Shown here: one piece after another, positions 43,401-54,336 of the stretch
Position numbering within the stretch: the first letter of the stretch is position 1
Layout of the letters: each line of letters opens with the position of its first letter
Assembly: GCA_002778195.1 (NCBI GenBank)
Contig: PCDI01000006.1
Coordinates: 1,369,950 to 1,433,949, forward strand
Source of the DNA: Raffaelea ambrosiae
Taxonomy: Eukaryota; Ascomycota; Sordariomycetes; Ophiostomatales; Ophiostomataceae
DNA: 64,000 nt
Reading direction: 5' to 3'
Notes under the pieces: generated by a model
What the model saw: only the letters and a program-made list of their open reading frames with translations
What the model was told of the DNA's origin: nothing
Database searches by the model: none
Translations under genes and position numbers: made by a program

Positions 43401-46316
43401 GAGATCCGCCGCGAGGTCGCCAAGGAGACCGCCATCGAGAACAAGATCGTCCACGGCGAGGACTCGGAGACGCTCTACCGCCAGAAGACGGTCGAGCCGC
43501 GCGCCAACATCAAGTACGAGTTCCCCGCCCTGCCCGACTGGGACAAGGACATTGCGCCGCTGCACGACAAGCTGCACGGCATGGTCGACCTGGACAAGGT
43601 CGTCGTCGTCACCGGCTTCGCCGAGGTCGGCCCCTGGGGCAACTCGCGCACCCGCTGGGAGATGGAGGCCTACGGCGAGTTCTCGCTCGAGGGCTGCGTC
43701 GAGATGTCCTGGATCATGGGCCTCATCAAGAACTTCAACGGGCCCATCAAGGGCCAGCCGTACTCGGGCTGGGTCGACGCCAAGACCGGCGACCCGGTCG
43801 ACGACAAGGACATCAAGGCCAAGTACGAAAAGTACATCCTCGAGCACTCGGGCATCCGCCTCATCGAGCCCGAGCTGTTCCAGGGCTACGACCCCGAGAA
43901 GAAGCAGATGCTGCACGAGGTGCTCATCGAGGAGGACCTCGAGCCCTTTGAGACCACCCGCGAGACCGCCGAGCAGTTCAAGCGCGAGCACGGCGACAAG
44001 GTCGAGATCTTTGAGATCCCCGAGTCCGGCGAGTACACCGTGCGCCTCAAGAAGGGCGCCGCCCTGTGGATCCCCAAGGCGCTGCGCTTCGACCGCCTCG
44101 TCGCCGGCCAGATCCCCACCGGCTGGGACGCCAAGCGCTACGGCGTGCCCGAGGACATCATCTCGCAGGTCGACCCCGTCGCCCTCTTCGTGCTCGTCTC
44201 CGTCGCCGAGGCCCTGCTGTCTGCCGGCGTCACCGACCCCTACGAGTTCTACAAGTACGTCCACGTGTCCGAGGTCGGCAACTGCATCGGCTCCGGTATG
44301 GGCGGTGCCACCGCCCTGCGCGGCATGCACAAGGACCGCTTCCAGGACAAGCCGCTGCAGAACGACATCCTGCAGGAGTCCTTTATCAACACCATGAGCG
44401 CCTGGGTCAACATGCTGCTGCTCTCGTCCTCGGGCCCCATCAAGACGCCCGTCGCCGCCTGCGCCACCGCCGTCGAGTCGCTGGACGTCGGCTACGAGAC
44501 CATCATGGACGGCAAGGCCCGCGTCTGCCTGGTCGGCGGCTTCGACGACTTTGGCGAGGAGGGCTCGTACGAGTTTGCCAACATGAAGGCCACCAGCAAC
44601 GCCGTCGACGAGTTCGAGCACGGCCGCACCCCCAAGGAGATGTCGCGCCCCACCACCACCACCCGCAACGGCTTCATGGAGTCGCAGGGCTGCGGCATCC
44701 AGGTCATCATGACCGCCCGCCTGGCCCTCGACATGGGCGTGCCCATCTACGGCATCCTGGCCCTGACCACCACCGCCTCGGACAAGATTGGCCGCTCCGT
44801 CCCCGCCCCGGGCATGGGCATCCTGACCACCGCGCGCGAGCACGCCGGCCGCTTCCCGTCGCCCCTGCTCGACATCAACTACCGCCGCCGCCAGATCCAG
44901 AAGCGCAACAAGCAGATTGCCCAGTGGAAGGAGAGCGAGCTCGAGTACCTGGCCGACGAGGTGGCCGCCATCAAGGCCCAGCAGGACCCCACCGCCTCCT
45001 CGTTCGACGAGAAGGCCTACCTGGCCGACCGGTCGCAGCACATTGAGAAGGAGGCGACGCGCCAGGAGAAGGAGGTGCTGCGCAGCTTCGGCAACAACTT
45101 CTGGAAGAGCGACCCGAGCATCGCCCCGCTGCGCGGCGCCCTGGCCACCTGGGGTCTGACCATTGACGACCTGGACGTGGCCTCCTTCCACGGCACGTCC
45201 ACCAAGGCCAACGACAAGAACGAGTCGTCGGTGATCTGCAAGCAGCTGGCCCACCTGGGCCGCACCAAGGGCAACGCGGTGCTGGGCATCTTCCAGAAGT
45301 ACCTGACCGGCCACCCCAAGGGTGCGGCCGGTGCCTGGATGATGAACGGCTGTCTGCAGGTGCTCAACACGGGTCTGGTCCCGGGCAACCGCAACGCCGA
45401 CAACGTGGACGAGGTGATGGAGCAGTTCGACTACATTGTGTACCCGAGCCGCAGCCTGCAGACGGACGGCGTCAAGGCCTTCTCGGTGACGTCGTTCGGC
45501 TTCGGCCAGAAGGGCGCCCAGGCGATCGGCATCCACTCCCGGTACCTGTACGCCGCGCTGGACGAGGCGACGTTCCACGCGTACGCGGCCAAGGTGGAGG
45601 CGCGCCAGAAGAAGGCGTACCGGTTCTTCCACAGCGGCATGATCAACAATGCCATCTTTGTGGCCAAGACGCACGCGCCGTACTCGGACGAGCAGCTGCC
45701 GTCGGTGCTGCTGAACCCCGACGCCCGCGTGACGACGGACAAGAAGACGGCGGAGCTGACGTTCCCCAGCAACTTTATGAAGCTGTCGGACAAGGCGGTG
45801 CCGGACGCCAAGTCCCGGACGACACTGGAGAAGCTGCAGTCGCTGGCGCAGCAGATCGAGGCGCCCAACAGCAAGGTGGGCGTGGATCTGGAGGACGTCG
45901 CCGCGATCAACATTGCAAACGACACGTTTGTGGAGCGCAACTTTACGGAGCGCGAGGTGGCGTACTGCCGGTCGACGCCCAATGTGCAGGCAGCCTTTGC
46001 CGGCCGGTGGTCGGCCAAGGAGGCCGTGTTCAAGTCGCTGGGCGTGGCCAGCCGCGGCGGCGGTGCCCCGCTCAAGGAGATCGAGATTCTGCGCGACGAC
46101 AACGGAGCGCCCACAGTTCATGTAAGTGAAAACCACCCACCAAAGGATTTTTTTGATTGGATGTGGTGTCAAAAGAGTTTGCATACTAACGAGGTGTTAT
46201 AGCTTCATGGTGAGGCAGCAACGGCCGCTCGGGCCGCCAACCTCAAGGAGGTGACGGTGTCGATCTCGCACTCGGACAGCCAGGCCGTGGCCATCGCGGT
46301 GTCCAAGTTTGCGTAG
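40469..46316 (+). CDS. fas2: Fatty acid synthase subunit alpha
   Basis: Exons 40469-41000, 41161-46121 and 46203-46316 give 1868 residues. Introns: 160 nt (GTAAGT; CTAAC; CACAG) and 81 nt (GTAAGT; TACTAAC; TATAG). Domains in order: N-terminal MPT-completing segment (MRPEIEQELSHTLLVELLAY), Ala/Pro linker, acyl carrier protein with GGKSTLQNEILGDLGKEF (phosphopantetheine Ser180, split by intron 1), ketoreductase (GAGAGSIGAEVL, about 657), ketosynthase with Cys1278 (VAACATAVES), His1521 (HGTSTKAND) and His1562 (GHPKGAAGAW), then the phosphopantetheinyl transferase domain (VGVDLEDV, about 1750, and GRWSAKEAVFKSL) that activates its own ACP. All key residues are present. It pairs with the divergent beta gene. 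Very strong third-position G/C bias leaves the antisense strand open for 5 kb. Confidence 0.97.
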
Positions 46317-47098
46317 AGTAAAGAGAGAGTGAGAGAGAGAAGACAAGAACAAAACAAGAAAAAAAGGAATCGCGTGGTTGTTTTAGCGGGAGGATCTGCC
46401 AGCTGTGTACATCATTTTATTTTTCCTGGGGACAAAGCTCTCGTCTGCATTGGACCTAACTATTCGTGTGTGTTTTTTTAATTGCCGGTTGTCATTTGTT
46501 TTATCTATTCACCCGTTTCGTTTTCGTTCTTTGTTTTCGTCCTTGTTGTTTACCACAAAATTGTATTGTCCCCTTGCACGCGGATATGACTTGCACAAGG
46601 AAAGCCTTAGAGATGTCCTCGTTGCAGAGGGTCCATCACGTATAGAGATTTGCATCTTGCTCCCTAGACGGAGGGGTGGTTGATTTAATCGAGTTGATAC
46701 ACATGAATGTTTGCAAGTGAAGGAGTGAAGTCAAAGAGTGAAAGAGTAAAATAGCGAAACTGAAATAGTGGAGGAAATGAGGAATTTTACATCGGTGTGC
46801 AACAAGAAAACAGGACACTGACTAATACTTGATCAACACATAAAAACACAGTCAACCAGTTGTGTTCTTGAAATGCTTCCTTGTATGGATGATATTCTCG
46901 TTACTTTCGAGCATGTTCGTATGTACGAGTTATGCAACATCTCCCATCTCTTGTTCTTCATCCATTTTTTCTACATTCCCATTGGTCTAGGTCTACTTTG
47001 TGTTACAAATGAACGCCTCTTTTCCCAATGTTAGATATGTTCCCCCCTCCAAAAATATAAAAAAATATACAGCCATCCTCTTCTGTGGTCTTTTCATT
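46317..47098. other. convergent intergenic region FAS alpha / phosphate transporter
   Basis: 780 bases, AT-rich, between convergent stop codons; consistent with two 3' UTRs. Nothing else was recognised. Confidence 0.6.
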
Positions 47099-49929
47099 TC
47101 ACTTCAACAAACTCCCCACGTCCTGCAGCCGGATCTCTTCCAGCGGCGTGGCGTGTCCGCCCCGGTCAATCCGCCCCCAGCCGGCGCCCCAGCCCGGGAA
47201 CACGCCTCCGCCGCCGCCGCCCGTGGCAGCCGGCGGCGGTATGGTCAGCCCGTCCTCGCTGTATGCGTGGCTGCTGCTCCCCATCGAGTCCGTCTTGCTG
47301 GTCTGCGTGCCCGTCGTGGTGGCCGCCGCCGGGTCGCGGTGGCGGCGGAGCAGCAGCGGCTTGCGGCTGCTCGCGGCCCTCCACGAGTGCTTTGTGCGCC
47401 GCGTCTGGGCCTCCATGGCGGCCAGCTCGGGACTGGTCATGATGCCGATGCGCGGGCCGTCGTCGGCCCTGCCGCGGCGGGTGAGGTCGCCGTCGCCGTC
47501 GCCGTCGTCGTCGTCGTTGTCGTCGTGTCGTGGGCGGTGGCGGCGGCGGCGGCGGCGGAACAGCCCGCCGCCTGTCTTGTATCGGTAGCCACCGCCCCCC
47601 ATCATCGTGGGATAGACGAACCCGGCGGGCTGGCCGCCGGCAAACGGGTCCCACGACCCGTACGGGCCCAGCACACCGCCCATGCGGAGCGGGCGCTTGG
47701 GGGTGGGTCGACCACGCCCCCCCTCGCGGATGCTCCCGTTGCGGCCGGCGTTGTAGGACGTGGGGGCCTCGCCGGCGAGCTCTTCGAGGGTGATGCCCTT
47801 GGTTTCGGGGATGCAGACGAGGGAGACGAGGGTGCCGGCGAGCATGAAGAGGGCAAAGATCTGCATGAGGCGGTTGAGCCAGGGGGAGCAGGTGCGGGAG
47901 CCGGCCGTGGTGGTGGCGCAGTGGGGCGGCGAGTCTTTGGAGAGGATGGGGATGCTGATGACCTGGGCGAGGATGGCGCCGAGCTTGCCCATGGCGGCGG
48001 AGAGGCCGTGGCCGGTGGAGCGGTAGCGGGTGGGGAAGCACTCGGCGGGGACGATGAAGGTGGTGGTGTTGGGGCCCCAGTTGAAGAAGAACTGGGCGAC
48101 GATGTAGAGGGCGAGCATGGCGGGTTCGTGGAGGCGGTGGTAGGCGAAGCCGAGGATGGCGAAGAGGATGGTGAGGACGAGGAAGCCGAAGACCTGGAGG
48201 GGCTTGCGGCCGAGGGTGTCGATGGTGAGGACGGCGGTCCAGTAGCCGGGGAGGCTGCCGGCGCAGGCGAGGATGATGGTGCCGACGGCGTTGCTGTGAA
48301 GGAATTAGTCTGCGTGAAGCGGAAGCGGGAGAGCGAGGACAGAAAAAAAGCATACTTGTAGAGGACGTCGTAGAGAGTCGGGCCGGTGGAGTAGCCGATG
48401 GCCTCGAGGACGACGGCGTTGTTGAGGGCGAGGCCGTAGAAGGCGAGGTCGAGGAAGAACCAGGACAGGGTGGTGCCGAGCAGGACCTTGAGGGCGCGCC
48501 CGGGGCGGAAGTAGGCGACGACGTCGGGCCAGGAGGCGGGCGGGGTGGCGGCGGCGGCGGCCAGGGAGGGCCCGGCGACGCGCTGGAGACGGGCCTGGAC
48601 GACGGGGTCGACGCGGCCGGCGGCCTGGCTGGCCATGTAGGCGCGGATGTCGGCGTCGGCCTTTTCGACGTCGTGGGCGACGTCAAAGGTGTAGCGGGGG
48701 GTCTCGGGGATGGTGAGGCGGTAGTAGAGGGCGAAGACGGCCGGGAGGGCGCCGAAGCCGATGATGATGCGCCAGCAGCGGTCGGCGGCGATGCGGCAGG
48801 CGGTGCCGCAGCCGCTGGCGTCGGTGACGCCGCGGAACTCGTGGCGGAAGGCGACGGTGACGACGAGGGCGACGAGGGCGGAGACGAGCTGGCCGATGCC
48901 CTGCATGGAGAATCTGGGGGGGGGGGTGTGGGAAAGACACGACCGTCAGACACGACCGTCAGACACAGCCGTCAAGAGGCCAAGAGTGTCCCATCGACTC
49001 ACACTGAAGCCATCATGGCGCCGCGCCATCGTGTCGGAGCGAACCTAGCACGGTCAGGAGGACGCCCCCCCACATCGCCACATCGGCATACGAAACGACA
49101 GGACTCACTCGGACGTAATCACCGACGACAGCGGATAGTCCCCGCCAATGCCCACGCCCATCATGACGCGCCAAAAGACCAGCAGGCCGGTCGAGCCGAT
49201 GGCCGGGCTCGGACTCGCCAGCGCGCAGTTCAGCGTCGACAGCACCAGGATGGCCAGCTCGATGCCGTACATGCGCCGGCGGCCAAACACGTCGGCCAGC
49301 CAGCCAAACACCAGCTGGCCCACGAGGATGCCCGCGCTCGTCGACGCCTTGAGCGCCTGGTTGACCGGGTCCGGCAGGCGGCCGCCGTGGCTCTGGTAGC
49401 CGTACGAGGCGGCCACGGCGCGGGCGGTGGCGGGGGCCACGTCCGGGTCCGCGGCGGCCCCGCCCCAGAAGACCAGCCCCAGCAGACTGGTGACCATGCT
49501 GATGGCAAAGATGTCGTAGGAGTCGAGGAAGAAGCCGACGCCGGCGACGGCGACGGCGCGGCAGTCTGGGGGGGGGTCAGCGGAACAGAATCGTCTGGGT
49601 GACGCCACAGGGAGACACGAGAACCGTGTCGGCGTCCAAGAGTTCACAAGAGAACAAACAGCCTTGGGTGTCAGAGAAGACCAACGCACGATACAGCCCA
49701 AAGGGCACCTTGTCGATCTCGGACAGGGCCAGACGGCGGCGCAGATTGGGGTCCGCGATGTGGGAGTAGTCATTGGCTGGGGGGGGGATGTCAGCAAAGA
49801 AACCACAAAGGCATGCACAGTGTGCACAGGGCTCCCACCAAAGTTGTGAAAGGCCCGGTTGCCCCCGTACGTCGTGCGGCTGCCGACATGCCGGGGGCTG
49901 GCCGGCTCGGGGAGCCTGTCCGTGTCCAT
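47099..49929 (-). CDS. Pho84-type inorganic phosphate:H+ symporter
   Basis: Six coding exons on the minus strand: 49929-49839, 49776-49690, 49565-49109, 49044-49003, 48913-48356 and 48293-47099 (809 residues). All phases agree. Splicing rebuilds family blocks: AFHNFANDYSHIADPNLRRR, LALSEIDKVPFGLYHCRAV, VGFFLDSYDIFAISMVTSLL, GVGIGGDYPLSSVITSEFAP (the MFS phosphate-symporter signature) and FFFNWGPNTTTFIVPAECFP. About 12 membrane segments are expected in the plasma membrane. It should take up phosphate with protons. The protein is over 200 residues longer than usual Pho84 because of a cytosolic C-terminal extension with an Arg-rich run next to an Asp/Gly run (FRRRRRR, then DDNDDDDGDGDGD). Three introns end in C9-C11 tracts. 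A CACGTGGG lies 1.7 kb upstream. Confidence 0.9.
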
Positions 49930-51193
49930 GCCTGTTGGGCGTGCGGGGAACGGCAGCCGTCCCCGGCGACGGCAGCGGCCGGCGGGCTCGGTTCGTGTCT
50001 CTGTGTTGGGGGGCGTGGGCGTGTCTGCGTGGTCGTGCCCTGCGCCGAAGCCGTTGGGGAGATGGTACTTGGGCGTGGTGGTTCCCAGGCGGCTGCTCGG
50101 CGAGTCGTCTTCCGCTGCCGTTGCCCGAGATCTCCAGCGGATCACCCGATAGACGAGAAGCCCCCGAAACCAGGAACGGCTCACCAGGCGGGCGTCTCTT
50201 TGCGTTCCGAGAGTGTGTCTGCTTTGGTGGCTGTGGTGGCTTTGGCGGTGTCTGTCTGATCTGTTCGGCCGCTTGTTCGCTGCCAAGAATGGGAGAAAAG
50301 ACAGAGAGAGGGCGGTCTGCGCTTTCGCTTGTCTCTTTACGACGTGAATGAAAAGGGCAACGACGAACGAAGCAAGATCTTTCTCGACCGGGTTCGATGG
50401 GCAACGGCCCCCCCAAGACGCGTGCGGGAAGAAGGCTCTATATGACGGGGAGGGGCGTGGCGGGCTGGGGGAGAGAGACACACACAAAGAATGGGGGGGC
50501 CGCACAGACTAGTGGGCACTCGTGGGCGGCGCGCGGGAGCCACGGGGCGGACGGGGTGGAGCAGTAGTATGATGCACAGGAACGTGTGTGTGTGTGTCCC
50601 AAGGTGAAGGCGCAGGTGCCGAAACAAAGGCTCGGTCCAGGAAGGAATTCAAAGGAAAAAGGAAAACACACAAAACATGCGAGACAGGCAAGACAAGCAA
50701 AGGATGGGCAGGGATGGACGAATGGAGGAGGCAGAGAGAGGCCTGTACGCTGATGGCAAGCATGAAGGAGCAGGCTGGTGGCCAGGGGCCAGGCACAATA
50801 CGGACGACACCACTGGAAATCAAGGACAAGAAGAACCCGACTCGTCCTTCCTCGAGACGGGGGCTCCTCTCCGGCCAGGGCGTGTCCGAGCGAGGAGCAA
50901 AGCATCCGGGAGCCAATCCATTACGAAATACGCCAGCCGAGAACACACCGGGTTGCTCAGCCCCGGTTGTCTCATGCCATACACGTCCAGACGTCAGAGC
51001 AGGACCCAGAAAAAAGGGACGGCGTTGTACGTAACAAGAAACACGACGAGCCTGTAGGAAGCCGCGGCCCGGCTGGCCTTGTTGGGATGGAAAAGGGAAA
51101 AAAGAAAAGGAGACAAAAAGAAAGAGAAAAGGATACGACGAATAAGGCAAACAGACAGGTCGCCCAAGAAAAAGGATCCTCCCCGAGGAGACA

Positions 51194-51208
51194 GGGGGGG
51201 GGGGGGGG
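51194..51208. repeat. G15 homopolymer
   Basis: Fifteen consecutive G on the + strand in the transporter/MET2 intergenic region. Confidence 0.85.
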
Positions 51209-51639
51209 ACCGAAGACCAGGGGGGTGTGGGGGAAAGTGAGAGCCATGCGACGAGGGCAGTAGTCCAGAGAGCGTGCTCGTCTGCCCGTGCAGCCGTACA
51301 GTGAGGTCGTTGGGCGTGGTTCCGCCTGTGCATCGCCATCGAAGCAGACCCCCCTATTGGACGGTGTGCAAGCGCCGTGGCTCTGTGGAAAGCAGAGGGA
51401 ACATGGACGGAAGCATTCACCGCGCCATCCTCCCGCGCGCATGGTGGCTGTCTCGGAACAGCGTGGACTGTCCTGGGCTTTGTGGAGAGGATCGTGCTCC
51501 GGACAAGCGTCTCGGGGACAAACACGACGTCCGCGGTTCGGCAAACAAGTACTATGTACGTGATCCAGCACGCGGGGGGGCCGTGCTGTCTGCGAGAGCA
51601 TGCCATCCGCCAGGGCGGCCGCGCTGGGCTTCGGCTGTC

Positions 51640-51647
51640 CACGTGGG
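51640..51647 (+). promoter_or_regulatory. CACGTGGG Pho4-like motif
   Basis: CACGTGGG matches the high-affinity yeast Pho4 site. It lies about 1.7 kb upstream of the phosphate transporter start codon. The distance makes the assignment tentative. Confidence 0.35.
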
Positions 51648-51693
51648 CGAGACATGAGGCTGTCGCTGTTCACCGCCACGCCTGTCCATGCCG

Positions 51694-51796
51694 CCTCGTT
51701 TCCTTTTGGTTCCCTCGACCAGCAATGGCCTCGTTTTCTTGGTTCCATCGACCAGCAATGGCCTCGTTTTCTTTTGGTTCCATCGACCAGCAATGG
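51694..51796. repeat. three tandem copies of a 33-35-nt unit
   Basis: Copies at 51694-51728 (35), 51729-51761 (33) and 51762-51796 (35). They share CCTCGTTT, GGTTCC and CGACCAGCAATGG and differ by a 2-nt indel and a few substitutions. Confidence 0.85.
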
Positions 51797-52401
51797 CATT
51801 CTCGCGTTTGCCCGTAAGCACGAGCAACCCCCCGCGCCCTGGGAAGGGCCAGCACCAAACGGGCGCGAAAGTTGGCCAGGAGGCCGAACCGAGAGATGAT
51901 GTTCTGCCAGCCAATCACGGCTCGTAGATCGAGCACATGGGCCGATCGCTTGGCAGCCAGAGCCTTGCGTGCAGAAAAGTGGGTCATCCTCTCCATAAGA
52001 GACACACCCCCCACACACGCAAAAAAAAACCCCCGATGAGAAACGAAAACGACGACGAGGGCTTGCGTGTCTGGTCGAGGCTTGAAGGAACACCGCGCGG
52101 ATGATGGACAGCAGTCGCAATGCACTCGTAGAGCGTGTAGTTCTTCGCTTGGAACCCGAATCCAGACGCAGTCAGGGATGCACCCCGATCAGGGCAAATC
52201 TCTTGGAAGGACAGGGAACGCTCCTGGCCACACCTCACGCCCGTCACATCAGAGCAAAGCTAGTAGCAAGTCAAACACAAATCCAAAACACCAAAACTCT
52301 CGTGGCCGGTCTATTTTTTTGTCTTTAGTCTTTCAGTCTTTCGGTCTTATGTTTGTATTTGCAGTTTCAGTTGCATTTTCTTCTTTTCTTTCCCCCCTTC
52401 C

Positions 52402-54336
52402 CTACCACGCCGTAATGTCGTCCACCTCGGCCTCGCCAAACGTGCTCGACTTGGTCAGCTTGCCCACGGAGCTCTCCACCTCCTCGCCGTCCCCCCCGCC
52501 GCCGCCGCCGCTTCCGCCGGCCGCCGCTCCCGGCCCGGGCTTGCTCATAATGTCCGGCAGCACCTCCCGCAGAAACGCCAGGATGTACCGGTTCACCTGC
52601 TCAAACTGCAGCAGGAACGCATCGTGGCCCTCGGGGCTGTCGATCCGCTCCAGCCGCGCATCCGCAATGTGCTCCGCCAGCTCCTGCTGCTCCGCAAACG
52701 TAAACAGGCCGTCGCTCTCAATGCCCAGCACCAGCGTCGGCTGCGCAATCATCGCCAGCGCCTCCGCCACCGTGGCCGCCCGGCTCCGCGACACGTCGTG
52801 CGTGTCCAGCTTGCGCGTCATCGCAATGTAGCAGTTGCTGTCGAAGCGCTTGACAAACTTGGTCGCCTGGTACCGCAGGTACGACTGCGCCGAAAAGTAC
52901 GTCGACGTCGGCGCCTGCACGCCCCCGGTGAGCGATTCTTTGGGCCCCCCCGTCGAACCGGCGGCGACGGAGGACGACCCCGCAGGTGCCCCCGTTGGTG
53001 TGGAAATGGTCCCGTTGGCGCCATCGGCACCGCTTGCCGACCCCGGCGTGTTGGCCCCCGAGGTCGGCCCGTGGAACTGCGGGTCCGGCGCCTCGTCCAG
53101 AGTGCTGCCGTTCCCATTGGCCGTAGACGTCCCTGCCGTTGGCGTTCCTGCCGTTGGCGTTCCTGCTGTTGGCGTCCCTGCCGTTGTCGGTGGCGGCGGC
53201 GTCGGCGTGTCCCGCCCGCTGTTCGACCGGAACCGGTTGTTCTCCTTGATGCGGTGGCCGTCGTTGTGGATCCGGAAGTGCCCCTCGGACGGCGAGCTGG
53301 CCGGCTCCGACGTGGCCGGCGACGACCGCTGCTCGCGCTCCAGGATGGTCTGCTTGCGCTTGGGATCGGGGATGTTGCGGCCGAAGCGCGCCTCAAACGA
53401 GTTGCGGCTGCGGTACGTCAGGAGGGCCGACATGCGCGCGGCGCCGAGGCCGGTGACCGGCGGGTCATCAAAGCTGTAGTAGCCGTCCTCGTACTTGGGG
53501 TCGGCATAGATGCTCTGGCGCTGCGCCTCGCCCCAGCTGATGCCCCAGGCGCTGTGGCGGCTGCTGGTGGCAATGGGCACGATGCTGCGGACGTAGTCCT
53601 TGCCGAGGTAGGCCCACTCGAGCACAAACATGCCGCCGAGAGAGCCGCCGATAACGGCGGCGACCTGTTTGACGCCGAGGTCGTCGAGAATGAGCTTGTG
53701 GAGGCTGTGTGTGTGTGTGTGTGTGTATGTCAGAAATCAGCAACAAGCAAGAACCGAAACCCAGTGCACCATCTGGACAGAGCACCCACTTGACATCGTC
53801 CCGAATCGTGGTCAGGGGAAACTCGGGTCCGTAGCGGCCCTTGGCCGCGTCGCCGTCCTTGGCCGTGACCGGGCTGGCCGAGCCGTACGGGCTGCCCAGG
53901 CTGTTCAGGCAGATGATAAAGAACCGCGAGATATCAAACGCCCGCCCGGGTCCGCCCAGAAGTGGTCCCCACCAGTCGCTCACGTCGGCGCTGCCCGTCA
54001 GCGCATGGCAGATGACCATGGCATTGTCGGCGCTGGGCGCCAGCGTGCCGCGCGTCGTGTAGGCCACGGGGACGTTGCGCAGCGTCTCGCCAGACTCGAG
54101 AGTAAAGGACGGGATGACGGCAATGTCCTGGTCCGGGATCAGCGCCGCGAACGGGTTCTCCGGCTGCTGATGGCGTCTTTCTTGCAGGTATTCAGTCACC
54201 GTTCTCGGACAGGGAGAATCATGCGCGACAACAAACAGACGCTTTCTGCTCCAGACAAGTCTCTCCTCAAGGGGAAGTACTGACCGTAACGTGGCTGGGA
54301 CGTGCTGCCATTGGCGGCGACGCCGTCCGAAGTCAT
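52402..54336 (-). CDS. met2: Homoserine O-acetyltransferase
   Basis: Exons 54336-54285, 54180-53790 and 53704-52402 on the minus strand, 581 residues. Intron 2 (85 nt) is GTGGGT...CACAG and carries a long AC repeat next to its acceptor; intron 1 (104 nt) uses GTCAGT and a weaker CAAG acceptor, so the first 18 residues are less sure. The alpha/beta-hydrolase triad is visible: nucleophile elbow GGSLGGM (Ser169), Asp479 in IESDGLFTF, His508 in EGHDAFLLQF. Other family blocks are VICHALTGSADVSDWW and ISRFFIICLNSLGSPYG. It acetylates homoserine from acetyl-CoA in methionine/cysteine synthesis. Unusual: about 140 residues of Thr/Pro/Ser/Gly low-complexity sequence (about 268-411, with GTPTA repeats) split the catalytic core, and the C-terminus is Gly-rich. 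It is divergent from THO2. Confidence 0.92.
53706..53726. repeat. (GT)n microsatellite in MET2 intron 2
   Basis: Alternating GT (AC on the coding strand) directly abutting the 3' splice site of MET2 intron 2, so it serves as the pre-acceptor tract. Confidence 0.85.

Larger units (their letters stand above)
49930..52401. promoter_or_regulatory. upstream region of the phosphate transporter / 3' flank of MET2
   Basis: 2.5 kb with no convincing gene. It contains a G15 homopolymer (51194-51208), three tandem copies of a 33-35-nt unit (51694-51796), a CACGTGGG motif (51640-51647) and GT-rich sequence near 50583-50598. Long overlapping open frames on the minus strand (50.5-52.1 kb) are Arg/Pro/Cys-rich and look spurious. 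Confidence 0.5.

Noticed and set aside
41166..46184. Open frame of about 1670 codons antisense to FAS alpha
   Set aside because: It lies exactly opposite a highly conserved coding exon with extreme G/C at third positions, which removes stop codons from the antisense frame. Its translation (Leu/Val/Arg/His-rich) has no recognisable domain.
31155..46316. FAS pair as part of a secondary-metabolite cluster (HexA/HexB-like)
   Set aside because: No polyketide or nonribosomal synthase, tailoring enzyme or cluster regulator lies nearby; both subunits have full-length primary-FAS architecture, and the neighbours are housekeeping genes.
50509..52120. Two overlapping minus-strand frames of about 380 codons between the phosphate transporter and MET2
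   Set aside because: Arg/Pro/Cys/Ser-rich with homopolymer and tandem-repeat content, no known domain, no matching splice or conserved blocks. Possibly worth one RNA-seq look but not supportable as genes.
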